Below are positions 25,744 through 34,979 of a stretch of 64,000 nt of DNA, piece after piece. The stretch lies in NCBI RefSeq assembly GCF_018614615.1, contig NZ_JAGGOK010000029.1, forward strand, positions 62,001-126,000. Direction: 5' to 3'. The DNA comes from Streptomyces sp. ISL-100 (GTDB lineage Bacteria; Actinomycetota; Actinomycetes; Streptomycetales; Streptomycetaceae). The position numbers and the translations under genes were made by a program. Every line of letters starts with the position of its first letter. Within the stretch, counting starts at the first letter, position 1. The notes below the pieces were generated by a model. The model was not told where the DNA came from. It saw only the letters and a program-made list of their open reading frames with translations, and ran no database searches.

Positions 25744-27081
25744 TTAGTCGCCCAGGACTCGGCGCAGGTAGTCGTTGGCGAAGAGCCGCTGCGGGTCCAG
25801 CCGGTCGCGCAGCGCCGTGAACTCCGCGAAGCGCGGGTAGGCCCCGGCCAGATACTCCGCGTCGCGGGTGTGCACCTTGCCCCAGTGCGGCCGCCCGCCG
25901 TGCGCGGTCATGATCCGCTCCACCGCGGTGAAGTACGCCTGGTACGGCGTCCCCCGGTAAAGGTGCACCGCGATGTACGCCGTGTCTCTCCCCGACGCCG
26001 TGGAGAGCGTGATGTCGTCCGCCGGAGCCGTGCGTACCTCCACCGGGAAGCTGACCCGCAGCGGCGAGCGCTCGATCAGCGCCTTCACCTCGCGCAGCGC
26101 CTCTACCGCCGACGCGCGCGGAACGGCGTACTCCATTTCCATGAAGCGCACCCGGCGCGGGCTTGTGAAGACCTTGTAGGGGATGTCCGTGTATGTACGG
26201 GCGGACAGCGCGCGGCTGGAGATCTTGGCGATCGCGGGGACGGCCGAGGGAAACGCCCGGCCCACCGAACAGGCCACCTGGAAGACACCGTTGGAGAGCA
26301 GCTCGTCCTCGACCCAGGAGCTGATCCTGCCGGGCGGGGCCGAGGGGCCCGCGCTGCGGTTGTTGCGCTTGGTGTTGCAGTTGCCGGTGTGCGGGAACCA
26401 GTAGAACTCGAAGTGCTCGTTCTCCGCGTGCAGCGCGTCGAAGTCCGCCGTCACCCGGTCGAATGTCATCGGCTCTTCACGGGCCGTCAGCAGGAAGACC
26501 GGCTCCACGGCGAAGGTGACCGCCGTGATGACGCCCAGCGCGCCCAGCCCCACCCTCGCCGCCGCGAAGACGGCTCTTTCTTCGGCGGTCCCCTTTTCCG
26601 AGCAGGTAAGCAGCGACCCGTCCGCCAGGACCAGTTCCATGGCGCGGATCTGCGCGGCCGTCGAAGCCGAGTCCCGGCCCGTGCCGTGCGTACCCGTGCT
26701 GGTCGCGCCGGCCACCGTCTGCTCCATGATGTCGCCCATGTTGGTGAGCGACAGGCCTTCCCTCGCCAGGGCCACGTTCAGGCGCTTGAGCGGAGTGCCG
26801 GCCTCCACGGTCACGGTCCCGGCCACGCGGTCGATGTCGCGGATGCCGGTCAGCAGGTCGGGGCGTATCAGCACACCGTCGGTCGCGGCGGCCGCCGTGA
26901 ACGAGTGGCCCGTGCCGACCGGCTTCACCTTCAGGCCGTCCTCCGCGGCCCTGCGCACGGCCTCCGCGAGCTCCGCGGCCGAGGCCGGGGTCACTTCCCG
27001 CGCCGGACGGGCGGTGACGTTCCCCGCCCAGTTACGCCACGTGCTCGCCGTCCTGGACGCCGTCCTTGATGTGCTCGCCAT
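25744..27081 (-). CDS. FAD-linked sugar-1,4-lactone oxidase/dehydrogenase (ALO/GULO family)
   Basis: Protein of 445 residues. The N-terminal FAD-binding PCMH domain contains KPVGTGHSFTAAA and the ISTGTHGTG-like loop (GATSTGTHGTGRD). The C-terminal ALO domain carries the family motif HWGK (GGRPHWGKVHT) and ends with the DPQRLFANDYLRR pattern. It oxidises an aldonolactone (arabinono- or gulono-lactone type). There is no signal peptide or membrane segment. Its 5' end overlaps the 3' end of the upstream MFS gene by 50 bases, implying co-transcription. Confidence 0.92.
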   Translation of the reverse strand: MASTSRTASRTASTWRNWAGNVTARPAREVTPASAAELAEAVRRAAEDGLKVKPVGTGHSFTAAAATDGVLIRPDLLTGIRDIDRVAGTVTVEAGTPLKRLNVALAREGLSLTNMGDIMEQTVAGATSTGTHGTGRDSASTAAQIRAMELVLADGSLLTCSEKGTAEERAVFAAARVGLGALGVITAVTFAVEPVFLLTAREEPMTFDRVTADFDALHAENEHFEFYWFPHTGNCNTKRNNRSAGPSAPPGRISSWVEDELLSNGVFQVACSVGRAFPSAVPAIAKISSRALSARTYTDIPYKVFTSPRRVRFMEMEYAVPRASAVEALREVKALIERSPLRVSFPVEVRTAPADDITLSTASGRDTAYIAVHLYRGTPYQAYFTAVERIMTAHGGRPHWGKVHTRDAEYLAGAYPRFAEFTALRDRLDPQRLFANDYLRRVLGD

Positions 27082-28288
27082 CTGTGCCGTGCCCTCCCCG
27101 TGTCGGCGCCGGCGTCCGCAGCCGGCGATACCCCAGGAACGCCACCAGAGCCGCGAGCGCTCCCGCCGCGACGGGCACCGCGTACCCCGCGTCCGCCCCC
27201 GCCGCGTCGACCACCCAGCCTGCGGCCGAGGAACCGAGAGCGACTCCGACGGCGAGCCCGGTTCCTGTCCAGGTCATGCCCTCGGTCAGTTTGGTGCGCG
27301 GTACGTGCTGCTCGATGAGAGCCATTGTGGTCACCATCGTCGGTGCGATGGAAAGGCCCGCGACAAAGAGCGCCACGGCCAGCAACGGCAGGTTCCCGGC
27401 CAGTAGGAGGGGGATCATACTCACGGCCATCGCGCAGACGCCCACCAGCCACCTGGTGGACGCCCGGCCCTTGAGATGCAGCAGCCCGAAGACGGCTCCC
27501 GCTAGGCAGGAACCGAGCGCGTACACGGCCAGGACGAGGCTGGCGGCGGCCTTGTGGCCCTGTTCCTCGGCGAACGCCACCGTCACGACGTCGATAGACC
27601 CGAAGATCGCACCGACGGCCACGAAGGTGGCCACCAGCACCTGCAGCCCGCGGGAGGCCAGCGCGGAGCCGCCGGTGTGCTCGTCGCGCGGGTGCGGGAC
27701 GGGCTCGGTGGCGCGCTGGGAGGTCAGCCAGAAGACGCCGATGGCCAGGAAGACGGCGGCGAGCAGCGGACCGGCCTCGGGGAACCACGCGGTCGACAGC
27801 CCGATGGCGATGATCGGTCCGAAGATGAAGCAGACCTCGTCGGCGATCGACTCCCAGGAGTACGCCGTGTGCAGCTCGCGCGGGGAGCCGCGGTAGATCT
27901 CCGCCCAGCGGGCCCTGACCATCGAGCCGACGCTCGGTACGCAGCCGGCACCCGCCGCGAAGACGAACAGCGTCCAGTCGGGCGCGCCCTGCTGGGCGCA
28001 GATCAGCAGCCCCGCGACGGCCGCGACCGCGACCAGGGTGGCGGGGCGCAGGATGCGGCGCTGCCCGTACCGGTCGACGTACCGCGATATCTGGGGACCC
28101 ATCACGGCGGCCGCCATGGCGAGGGTGGCGGAGAGGGCGCCCGCGAGCCCGTACCGGCCGGTGAGCTCGGAAATCATGGTGACGATGCCGATGCCCATCA
28201 TGGAAATCGGTATGCGGCCGAAGAAGCCGGCGACGGAGAACGCCTTGGTGCCTGGGGCGGCGAAGATCGCGCGGTACGGGCTGGGCAA
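27032..28288 (-). CDS. MFS transporter
   Basis: Permease of 418 residues with about 12 hydrophobic segments and an MFS loop ([14 protein letters not shown]) after TM2. The His/Asp-rich hydrophilic C terminus has no obvious function. The start appears to be TTG 28288, with GGAG seven bases upstream; no ATG or GTG suits the first membrane helix. The substrate is not predictable; the sugar-lactone oxidase directly downstream is a positional hint only. Divergent from ferrochelatase across a 108-bp promoter region. Confidence 0.85.
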   Translation of the reverse strand: MPSPYRAIFAAPGTKAFSVAGFFGRIPISMMGIGIVTMISELTGRYGLAGALSATLAMAAAVMGPQISRYVDRYGQRRILRPATLVAVAAVAGLLICAQQGAPDWTLFVFAAGAGCVPSVGSMVRARWAEIYRGSPRELHTAYSWESIADEVCFIFGPIIAIGLSTAWFPEAGPLLAAVFLAIGVFWLTSQRATEPVPHPRDEHTGGSALASRGLQVLVATFVAVGAIFGSIDVVTVAFAEEQGHKAAASLVLAVYALGSCLAGAVFGLLHLKGRASTRWLVGVCAMAVSMIPLLLAGNLPLLAVALFVAGLSIAPTMVTTMALIEQHVPRTKLTEGMTWTGTGLAVGVALGSSAAGWVVDAAGADAGYAVPVAAGALAALVAFLGYRRLRTPAPTRGGHGTDGEHIKDGVQDGEHVA

Positions 28289-28396
28289 CGGGGCGCTCCG
28301 GTAAGGCGTACAGATGGGACTTGCATCTTACGGCTGCCGGGGGTGTGCCGCACGGCGGTTTCACCGGCGCCGCGCGCGAGTGGCAGGATCGTTCCC

Positions 28397-29527
28397 ATGC
28401 CCGATCAGCGCGATCCCGCCCCTTACGACGCCCTGCTGCTTCTCTCCTTCGGCGGCCCCGAAGGCCCGGACGACGTGGTCCCCTTCCTGGAGAACGTCAC
28501 CCGCGGCCGCGGCATCCCCAAGGAGCGGCTCAAGGAGGTGGGGCAGCACTACTTCCTGTTCGGCGGTGTCAGCCCGATCAACGAGCAGAACCGCGCGCTC
28601 ATCGACGCCCTGCGCAAGGACTTTGCCGAGCACGGTCTGGACGGCCTGCCGGTCTACTGGGGCAACCGCAACTGGGCGCCGTACCTCGTCGACACCCTGC
28701 GCGAGATGGCCGCGGACGGCCGCCGCCGGATCGCCGTACTCACCACGAGTGCGTACGCCTCCTACTCCGGCTGCCGCCAGTACCGCGAGAACCTCGCCGA
28801 GGCGCTCGCGACGCTGGAGGCCGAGGGGATCGAGCCGCCGCGCGTCGACAAGCTGCGGCACTCCTTCAACCACCCGGGTTTCGTACGCCCGATGGTCGAC
28901 GGGGTCGTCAAGTCCCTGGCGGAGCTGGACGAGGACGTACGGGCGGGGGCGCATCTCGCCTTCACGACGCATTCCATCCCCACGGCGGCGGCGGACACGT
29001 CCGGGCCGGTGGAGGGGCACGGGGACGGTGGTGCGTACGTCGCCGAGCATCTGGACGTCGCCCGGGTGATCGCCGAGGCGGTGCGCGAGGAGACCGGCGT
29101 CGCGCACCCCTGGCAGCTCGTCTACCAGTCGCGCAGCGGGGCGCCGCACATTCCGTGGCTGGAGCCGGACATCTGCGACCACCTGGAGGAGCGGCACGCG
29201 GCCGGCGTGCCGGCGGTGGTGATGGTTCCGATCGGGTTCGTCTCGGACCACATGGAGGTGCTGTACGACCTCGACACCGAGGCCACCGCCAAGGCCGCCG
29301 AACTCGGCCTGCCGGTGCGGCGGTCCGCGACCGTCGGCGCCGATCCGCGCTTCGCCGCCGCCGTGCGCGAGCTGCTGCTGGAGCGGGCGGCCGCCGAGCG
29401 GGGGCTGCCGGCGGAGCGGTGCGCTCTGGGGGCACTGGGCCCCAGCCACGACCTCTGCCCGGTCGGGTGCTGCCCGGCCCGGGCGCCCAAACCCGCAGCC
29501 GCGGGCGCCGACAGTCCGTACGCCTGA
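28397..29527 (+). CDS. hemH: ferrochelatase (coproporphyrin III type)
   Basis: Protein of 376 residues. N-terminal [16 protein letters not shown] is the family signature. The metal-insertion His is in TTHSIP and the Glu region around [14 protein letters not shown]. Actinobacteria make heme through coproheme, so the substrate is probably coproporphyrin III (CpfC activity). Cys residues in YSGCRQY and in the C-terminal [18 protein letters not shown] match the [2Fe-2S] ligand pattern of actinobacterial ferrochelatases. ATG 28397 follows a divergent promoter region. Confidence 0.94.
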   Translation: MPDQRDPAPYDALLLLSFGGPEGPDDVVPFLENVTRGRGIPKERLKEVGQHYFLFGGVSPINEQNRALIDALRKDFAEHGLDGLPVYWGNRNWAPYLVDTLREMAADGRRRIAVLTTSAYASYSGCRQYRENLAEALATLEAEGIEPPRVDKLRHSFNHPGFVRPMVDGVVKSLAELDEDVRAGAHLAFTTHSIPTAAADTSGPVEGHGDGGAYVAEHLDVARVIAEAVREETGVAHPWQLVYQSRSGAPHIPWLEPDICDHLEERHAAGVPAVVMVPIGFVSDHMEVLYDLDTEATAKAAELGLPVRRSATVGADPRFAAAVRELLLERAAAERGLPAERCALGALGPSHDLCPVGCCPARAPKPAAAGADSPYA

Positions 29528-29551
29528 CCTTCGCCATTCGCTAGGAGAGCC

Positions 29552-30352
29552 GTGACTGATCCCCTCTTGTCCGAGCTGCTCGAACTCGCCCTGGAGGCCG
29601 CGCGGCGGGCCGGTGCGCTGCTGCGGGACGGGCGGCCTGCCGATCTTGGTGTGGCCGCCACCAAGTCGAGTCCCATCGATGTCGTGACCGAGATGGACAT
29701 CGCCGCGGAGAAGCTGATCACCGGCTTCCTTGCCGAACACCGGCCCGATGACGGGGTCCTGGGCGAGGAGGGGGCGAGCAGCGAGGGCACGAGTGGGGTG
29801 CGGTGGGTGATCGACCCGCTCGACGGCACGGTCAATTACCTGTACGGGCTGCCGACTTGGGCGGTGTCCATCGCGGCCGAGTGGGGCGGCGAGACGGTGG
29901 TGGGGGTCGTGGAGGCGCCGATGCGGCGTGAGACGTACCAGGCGGTGCGGGGTGGCGGGGCGTACGCCAACGGCTCCGCGCTGCGGGTGCGGGCCGCGCC
30001 GGCGCTCGATCAGGCGCTGGTTTCCACCGGCTTCAATTACGTCGCCGCTGTGCGGAGCCATCAGGCGGATGTCGTGCAGCGGCTGATTCCGAGGCTGCGG
30101 GACATTCGGCGGAGTGGGTCTGCGGCCATTGATCTGAGCGATGTGGCTGCGGGGCGGCTGGACGGGTACTACGAGCGGGGGCTCAGGCCGTGGGATCTGG
30201 CTGCGGGGGATTTGATCGCGCGGGAGGCGGGGGCGATTACGGGTGGGCGGCCCGGCCGGCGTCCGTCCGGTGAGCTGACGATCGCCGCGTCGCCGGGCGT
30301 GTTCGAGCCGCTGCAGGCGCTGCTGGAGGACTTTGGGGCCTGGCACGACTAG
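29552..30352 (+). CDS. inositol monophosphatase family phosphatase
   Basis: Protein of 266 residues. Metal-binding motifs are DPLDGTVNYLYG (DPxDGT) and RPWDLAAGDLIAREAG (WDxAAG), with Glu in the LGEEG loop. Members hydrolyse inositol-phosphate, histidinol-phosphate or fructose-bisphosphate; the exact substrate is open. GTG 29552 has GGAGAG 5 bases upstream. It follows hemH by 24 bases on the same strand and probably shares its transcript. Confidence 0.9.
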   Translation: MTDPLLSELLELALEAARRAGALLRDGRPADLGVAATKSSPIDVVTEMDIAAEKLITGFLAEHRPDDGVLGEEGASSEGTSGVRWVIDPLDGTVNYLYGLPTWAVSIAAEWGGETVVGVVEAPMRRETYQAVRGGGAYANGSALRVRAAPALDQALVSTGFNYVAAVRSHQADVVQRLIPRLRDIRRSGSAAIDLSDVAAGRLDGYYERGLRPWDLAAGDLIAREAGAITGGRPGRRPSGELTIAASPGVFEPLQALLEDFGAWHD

Positions 30353-30403
30353 GGCGCGTGCCCCCGGCCGAGCTGGCGGGATTGCCGTCGCGCGGCAAAA
30401 ACA

Positions 30404-30448
30404 AGCACGTCCGGCGATGGAGGACCGGGGTCCGGGGCGGAGCCCCGG
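30404..30448. repeat. dispersed Streptomyces repeat, copy C (reverse orientation)
   Basis: Reads as the reverse complement of copy B: AGCACGTCCGGCGATGGAGG then ACCGGGGTCCGGGGCGGAGC. It lies in the gap after the inositol-phosphatase gene, just before a terminator hairpin. Confidence 0.75.
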
Positions 30449-30461
30449 TGGGACACGCAAA

Positions 30462-30491
30462 GGCCCCGGCGCCTTCCCCGGCGCCGGGGCC
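30462..30491. terminator. hairpin terminator between the IMPase gene and a small convergent gene
   Basis: 12-bp perfect stem GGCCCCGGCGCC / GGCGCCGGGGCC with a 6-base TTCCCC loop. Confidence 0.85.
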
Positions 30492-30526
30492 CTGCTAGCA
30501 CTCCGTACGGTCGACCGGCAGGGAGG

Positions 30527-30700
30527 TCACGCGCTCGCGGCGGTTACCTTGACGCCGTGTTCCGCGGCGAGGCGGTGCAGGTCCTCCAGCTCCGCCTGCT
30601 CCACCTCCGCCAGGAAGTCGTCGCCCGTTTCGCGAGCCATCGTGAGGTCGGATTCCGTGGCCTTTATGCGCTGCAGCAGGCCTGCGGTGAAAGCGTCCAT
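30527..30700 (-). CDS. small conserved Streptomyces protein, 57 residues
   Basis: Not recognised as a named family. It starts MDAFTAGLLQRIKATESDLT, preceded by GAGGGGG at about 8 bases, and is predicted to be almost entirely helical and acidic (E/D/A/L-rich). The frame is open further upstream to 30820, but that part is Pro/Arg-rich and unlike a protein start. It is convergent with the IMPase gene and divergent from cutRS. Function unknown. Confidence 0.75.
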   Translation of the reverse strand: MDAFTAGLLQRIKATESDLTMARETGDDFLAEVEQAELEDLHRLAAEHGVKVTAASA

Positions 30701-31001
30701 GGGTTGCGCCCCCTCGTCATGGGTCGGTGGCACGGGGGTGTGCCGAGGGTGGGTGGTTCGATCACGTGGCGTGCCGAATACAGGGCGTGATCGCGGGGTG
30801 TGAAGTCGTCCTCCCCACACCCCGCCTCAGGAAAACCTCAACTCGCCCAGGAATCATGGAAATCCCCTCCCATGTCAGCCCTCCGGCCCCTTCCCGGCGT
30901 ATCGCCTTACCGCCGGTTTATGGCCGAAAGGGGCAGGATGGCTGCACACAGCCAACGGGAGACACCTGCCCGCATGGGCAAATCAACGGAAGGACTGCGA
31001 C
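30701..31001. promoter_or_regulatory. divergent regulatory region upstream of cutRS
   Basis: 301 bp without a gene. It contains an 8-bp inverted repeat with distant arms, CGATCACG (30759) and CGTGATCG (30786). Overlapping it is a 10-bp hairpin GCGGGGTGTG / CACACCCCGC (30793-30825). Either could be an operator or leader structure for cutR; no -10/-35 assignment was possible. Confidence 0.5.
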
Positions 31002-31655
31002 GTGCGCGTACTCGTCGTCGAGGACGAGCAGCTGCTCGCCGATGCGGTGGCCACCGGACTGCGCCGGGAGGCCATGGCCGTCGACGTCGTGTATGACGGC
31101 GCGGCCGCCCTGGAACGTATCGGGGTCAACGACTACGACGTCGTCGTGCTCGACCGTGACCTCCCGCTCGTCCACGGGGACGACGTCTGCCGGAAGATCG
31201 TCGAGCTGGGCATGCCCACCCGCGTCCTGATGCTCACCGCTTCCGGTGACGTCAGCGACCGCGTGGAGGGGCTGGAGATCGGCGCCGATGACTATCTGCC
31301 CAAGCCGTTCGCCTTCAGTGAGCTGACCGCGCGGGTACGGGCCCTCGGGCGGCGTACGACCGTCGCGCTGCCGCCCGTTCTGGAGCGCTCCGGCATCAAG
31401 CTCGACCCGAACCGCCGCGAGGTCTTCCGCGACGGCCAGGAGATCCAGCTGGCACCGAAGGAGTTCGCGGTGCTGGAGGTGCTGATGCGCAGCGAAGGTG
31501 CCGTCGTGTCCGCCGAGCAGTTGCTCGAAAAGGCCTGGGACGAGAACACCGACCCGTTCACGAACGTGGTGCGCGTCACCGTCATGACGCTGCGCCGCAA
31601 GCTCGGCGAGCCGCCGGTCATCGTCACGGTGCCCGGCTCCGGCTACCGGATCTGA
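31002..31655 (+). CDS. cutR: response regulator CutR (OmpR family)
   Basis: Response regulator of 217 residues. The receiver domain (MRVLVVEDEQLLADAV) has the phospho-acceptor Asp in VVVLDRDLPL and Lys in YLPKPFAF. The C-terminal winged helix runs from ~130 (IQLAPKEFAVLEVLMRSEG) to the typical end VPGSGYRI. The gene order after hemH/IMPase and the kinase downstream identify the CutRS system, linked in Streptomyces to antibiotic production and secretion stress. GTG 31002 has GAAGGA upstream. Six bases separate it from cutS. Confidence 0.9.
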   Translation: MRVLVVEDEQLLADAVATGLRREAMAVDVVYDGAAALERIGVNDYDVVVLDRDLPLVHGDDVCRKIVELGMPTRVLMLTASGDVSDRVEGLEIGADDYLPKPFAFSELTARVRALGRRTTVALPPVLERSGIKLDPNRREVFRDGQEIQLAPKEFAVLEVLMRSEGAVVSAEQLLEKAWDENTDPFTNVVRVTVMTLRRKLGEPPVIVTVPGSGYRI

Positions 31656-31661
31656 CGCGCG

Positions 31662-32891
31662 ATGGCCACCCCGGCGCCACCCCTGGCGCCACCGAAACCG
31701 ACCTGGGACCCGAGGGAGCAGGAACCGTCGTTCCCCTGGTTGCGCCCGACCATCCGGATACGGCTCACGCTGCTGTACGGCGGCATGTTCCTGATCGCCG
31801 GCATTCTGCTGCTCTCGATCATTTACCTGCTCGCCGCCCAGGCTCTGGCGGTGGGCAGTGACCTGCCGTTCAAGATCGTGAGCGGCCAGGTCAGGAGCAC
31901 GGTGTGCGACCTGCCCGACGAAGCCACGCCGGACCAGTTCAACGCCGCCATGAATGCCTGCGTCAACCACCAGCGCCAGCAGGCGCTCGACGAGCTGCTC
32001 AGCCGTTCGCTGCTCGCCCTGCTCGGCCTCAGCATCATCGCCTTCGCCTTCGGATACGCGATGGCGGGACGCGTTCTGTCGCCGCTCGGCAGGATCACGC
32101 GTACGGCCCGCAGGGTGGCCGGCACGGACCTGACCCGGCGGATCGAGCTGGACGGCCCTGACGACGAGCTGAAGGAGCTTGCCGACACCTTCGACGAGAT
32201 GCTCGACCGCCTGGAGCGGGCGTTCACCGCCCAGCAGCGGTTCGTGGGCAACGCGTCGCACGAGCTGCGCACACCGCTGGCGATCAACAGGACGCTGCTG
32301 GAGGTGCATCTGTCGGACCCCGGGGCGCCCCCGGAGCTTCAGCAGCTCGGCAAGACGCTGCTTGCCACCAACGAGCGCAGCGAGCAGCTCGTGGAGGGTC
32401 TGCTGCTGCTCGCCCGCAGCGAGAACCAGATCGTCGAGCGCAAGCCGGTGGACCTGGCCGAGGTCGCCTCCCGCGCCATCGATCAGGCGCACAGGGAAGC
32501 GGCGGCGAAGGGCGTGGTGATCCGCGGCAAGCGCGAGCCCGCCGTCGTACAGGGCAATGGCGTACTGCTGGAGCGGATCGCGCTTAACCTGGTGCAGAAC
32601 GCCGTGCGCTACAACGTCCCCGAGGACGGGTGGGTCGACGTCACCACCGAGATTCAGCACGGCCAGGCACTTCTGGTGGTTTCGAACACGGGTCCAGTGG
32701 TTCCCGCATACGAGATTGACAACATCTTCGAGCCGTTCAGGCGCCTTCGTACGGAGCGCACGGGCAGTGACAAGGGCGTGGGTCTCGGCCTCTCCATCGC
32801 CCGCAGCGTCGCGCGGGCCCACGGAGGCCGTATCATCGCGGAGCCCCGCGAGGGCGGTGGCCTCGTGATGCGTGTGACGCTCCCGATCTGA
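31662..32891 (+). CDS. cutS: sensor histidine kinase CutS
   Basis: Kinase of 409 residues. TM1 is at ~32-58 and TM2 at ~112-130, flanking a short extracytoplasmic domain with two cysteines (STVCDLPDEA and NAACV-like AAMNACVNH), about 20 residues apart. A HAMP domain, HisKA with His in GNASHELRTPLAINR and HATPase_c (NLVQNAVRYN, GVGLGLSIARSVA) follow. The cysteine pair is a known CutS feature thought to report on disulfide formation or secretion stress outside the cell. A hairpin ~130 bp downstream probably ends the operon. Confidence 0.9.
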   Translation: MATPAPPLAPPKPTWDPREQEPSFPWLRPTIRIRLTLLYGGMFLIAGILLLSIIYLLAAQALAVGSDLPFKIVSGQVRSTVCDLPDEATPDQFNAAMNACVNHQRQQALDELLSRSLLALLGLSIIAFAFGYAMAGRVLSPLGRITRTARRVAGTDLTRRIELDGPDDELKELADTFDEMLDRLERAFTAQQRFVGNASHELRTPLAINRTLLEVHLSDPGAPPELQQLGKTLLATNERSEQLVEGLLLLARSENQIVERKPVDLAEVASRAIDQAHREAAAKGVVIRGKREPAVVQGNGVLLERIALNLVQNAVRYNVPEDGWVDVTTEIQHGQALLVVSNTGPVVPAYEIDNIFEPFRRLRTERTGSDKGVGLGLSIARSVARAHGGRIIAEPREGGGLVMRVTLPI

Positions 32892-33284
32892 GACGTTTCG
32901 CGCAGCCACGCGGCTGTTCGCTTTAAGCGGAATTTTCTGGACCCGGCGCTGACCGGTCTGTGTGCGATCGATCACAGACTCGAATTTCCGGCCATCCACT
33001 CTCCGTGATCGCGAACTTCCCAGGAAAACCGGGAAAAGTCCGGGTTTCCTGGGGGTGAGATAACGGGAAGTACACGGGGTGGCGCTCGTGAAGTGCGACA
33101 TTCGGACCGTGTACGGTCCCGATCGCCATCCAAACCGATCACCCCTGAGGGGATCGGTTGGGTGTCGATTGAGTAACAGACCTTGATGTGAGGCAAAATC
33201 TCCGCCTCAGGTCGGGCACAAGTCCGGCCTCTCACGCGTTACGTGCGCTGAGACACCGCAACTACCCAGAGGGGGAGAGCGACA
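32892..33284. other. 393-bp intergenic region after cutS
   Basis: No ORF supported. It holds a hairpin at 33019-33053, an imperfect inverted repeat CCGATCACCCC/GGGGATCGG near 33135-33158, and GAGGC...GCCTC near 33187-33205. The last two lie in the likely promoter/5' UTR of the DUF4193 gene. A relatively A+T-rich stretch (32920-33000) may include promoter elements. Confidence 0.55.
33019..33053 (+). terminator. probable cutRS terminator hairpin
   Basis: 14-bp stem with one mismatch (CCCAGGAAAACCGG / CCGGGTTTCCTGGG) and a 7-base loop. Confidence 0.7.
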
Positions 33285-33581
33285 GTGGCAACGGATTACG
33301 ACACCCCACGCAAGACCGATGACGACGTCGATTCGGACAGCCTTGAAGAGCTCAAGGCACGTCGGAGCGACAAGACGGCATCGGCCGTTGACGTGGATGA
33401 ATTCGAGGCGGCGGAAGGGCTTGAACTGCCCGGCGCCGACCTCTCCAACGAAGAGCTCGCCGTACGTGTCCTGCCCAAGCAGGCCGACGAGTTCACCTGC
33501 ATGAGCTGCTTCCTCGTGCACCACCGCAGCCAGCTGGCCAGGGAGAAGAACGGTCAGCCGATCTGCCGCGACTGCGACTAG
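33285..33581 (+). CDS. DUF4193 family zinc-ribbon-like protein
   Basis: Small acidic actinobacterial protein of 98 residues. The N-terminal two thirds is Asp/Glu-rich. The C terminus has a four-Cys zinc ribbon (CMSCFLVHH...CRDC). Highly conserved in Streptomyces, function unknown; the fold suggests a nucleic-acid- or polymerase-associated factor, but this is inference. GTG 33285 follows GGGGGAGAG. The next gene starts 12 bases downstream. Confidence 0.9.
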   Translation: MATDYDTPRKTDDDVDSDSLEELKARRSDKTASAVDVDEFEAAEGLELPGADLSNEELAVRVLPKQADEFTCMSCFLVHHRSQLAREKNGQPICRDCD

Positions 33582-33593
33582 GTCGGGCCGGCC

Positions 33594-34466
33594 GTGGCAG
33601 GCGCGACACCGTCCAGGAGGAAGCGCTTCCGGCGGAAGGACTCCCCGGAGGCGCCGTACGGCGTGAGCGCGGCCGTCGGCGCACGTGACGACGAGCGGGG
33701 CCTGCCGGCCTCGCTCGAAACGGCGGAAGGGCCCCCGGCACGGGCCCGGCGCCTGGCGGCTGTCAGGCAGGGCGTACGGAAGGGCGGCGAGAGCGCTAGA
33801 GCCGGTATCGGCTATCTCGCCGACCGGGTCATCGAGACCGCGCCGCGCGTTCCCGTACGTGACCTGCCGACCCTGCGCAAGCAGTTCCCGGGCCTCGGCC
33901 CGGAGCAGATCGCCGACAAACTGGTGGCGGGTGCGGCCAACGGCACCTCCACCGTGGGGGCGGGCATCGGCGCGGCGGCCATGCTGCCCGTACCCCCCGC
34001 CATGCCGGCCGAGCTGGCTGCCGAGATCACCGGCGTCGCCGCGATCGAGCTGAAGCTCATCGCGGAGCTGCACGAGGTCTACGGCATGCGGCCGCCCGGC
34101 GGGCTGGCCCAGCGCAGCACCGCCTACCTCACGTCCTGGACCCAGGAGCGGGGCATCGACGTGAGCAAACCGGCGACGTACAACACGGCGCTCGGCACTC
34201 AGATGAAGCGCCAGCTGCGGCAGCAGATCATGAAACGCATGGTCCGCAATCTGCCGAACCTCATCCCGTTCATGGTCGGGGCCGCCGTCGGAGCCGTGAT
34301 GAACCGGCGTGACACCAGACGGCTCGCCGACCGGATCCGCAACGACCTGCGCAAGAACCAGGTCCCCTGGGACGCGCTGCCCGAGCTGCCTCCCCTTGAG
34401 AAACCCGAAAAGCCCGAGCAGTCTCAGTTCGAGCCGAAGCCCGGCCGCAAGGAACTGGGTCCCTAG
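33594..34466 (+). CDS. conserved hypothetical protein with hydrophobic patches (EcsC-like region)
   Basis: Protein of 290 residues. The basic N terminus (PSRRKRFRRKD) is followed by a central segment (~75-165) with Gly/Ala-rich hydrophobic helices (GAGIGAAAMLPVPPAMPAEL) that resembles EcsC-family proteins. A second hydrophobic stretch lies at ~222-240 (IPFMVGAAVGAVMNR), before a Pro/Glu-rich tail. Likely membrane-associated. GTG 33594 is close behind the DUF4193 gene. The stop shares the tetranucleotide CTAG with the convergent DUF3093 gene. Family assignment is tentative. Confidence 0.75.
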   Translation: MAGATPSRRKRFRRKDSPEAPYGVSAAVGARDDERGLPASLETAEGPPARARRLAAVRQGVRKGGESARAGIGYLADRVIETAPRVPVRDLPTLRKQFPGLGPEQIADKLVAGAANGTSTVGAGIGAAAMLPVPPAMPAELAAEITGVAAIELKLIAELHEVYGMRPPGGLAQRSTAYLTSWTQERGIDVSKPATYNTALGTQMKRQLRQQIMKRMVRNLPNLIPFMVGAAVGAVMNRRDTRRLADRIRNDLRKNQVPWDALPELPPLEKPEKPEQSQFEPKPGRKELGP

Positions 34467-34921
34467 CCGGCCCGTACGGCCGCGAGAGCCGCGGCCAGGC
34501 CCTCGGGATCACGTGTCGAGAGGTAGAGGTACGGCGTCGGGTCGGCCGGGTCGGTGACCTCCACGCGCAGCGCCCCCGGAATGTAGCTGCGCAGCAGCAT
34601 GTGGGCGCGTGTATCGGCCTTGTACGACCGCCAGGCGCGGGCCTCTTCGGCGTCCAGCACCTCGGCCTCGCCGAGCGCGGAGACGGGGATACGGGCGTCG
34701 CCGGCGATCAGCGCGTCCCCGACCACCCGGATCCGCTGGGAACCGTACGAACTCACCCCGGCCGCGGCGAGCGCGCCCGCGCCGATCAGGCCGCCCAGCA
34801 TCGGCAGGGCGCCCAGGGGCATCAGCATCAACCCGCCCGCGACACCGAGAAGTCCGGCGATGATCCACCAGGAACGGGGGGCGGTCAGACGTTCTGCGTA
34901 CTGCGGGGCGGAAGGCTGCAT
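34463..34921 (-). CDS. DUF3093 family membrane protein
   Basis: Protein of 152 residues. Two closely spaced transmembrane helices at ~18-60 (WWIIAGLLGVAGGLMLMPLG, then a Gly-rich second one) precede a soluble C-terminal domain of PH-like character (RIRVVGDALIAGDARIPVSA). Function unknown. ATG 34921 is chosen because the domain starts at MQPSAPQYAERL; the longer open frame would run into the divergent gene. Only 58 bp separate it from the thioesterase-like gene. Confidence 0.87.
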   Translation of the reverse strand: MQPSAPQYAERLTAPRSWWIIAGLLGVAGGLMLMPLGALPMLGGLIGAGALAAAGVSSYGSQRIRVVGDALIAGDARIPVSALGEAEVLDAEEARAWRSYKADTRAHMLLRSYIPGALRVEVTDPADPTPYLYLSTRDPEGLAAALAAVRAG

Positions 34922-34979
34922 GAAACCAAGCTTGGCACGGCGCGACCTGCGCGTACCCGCGCGGGTAAGGTCTGCGCCT

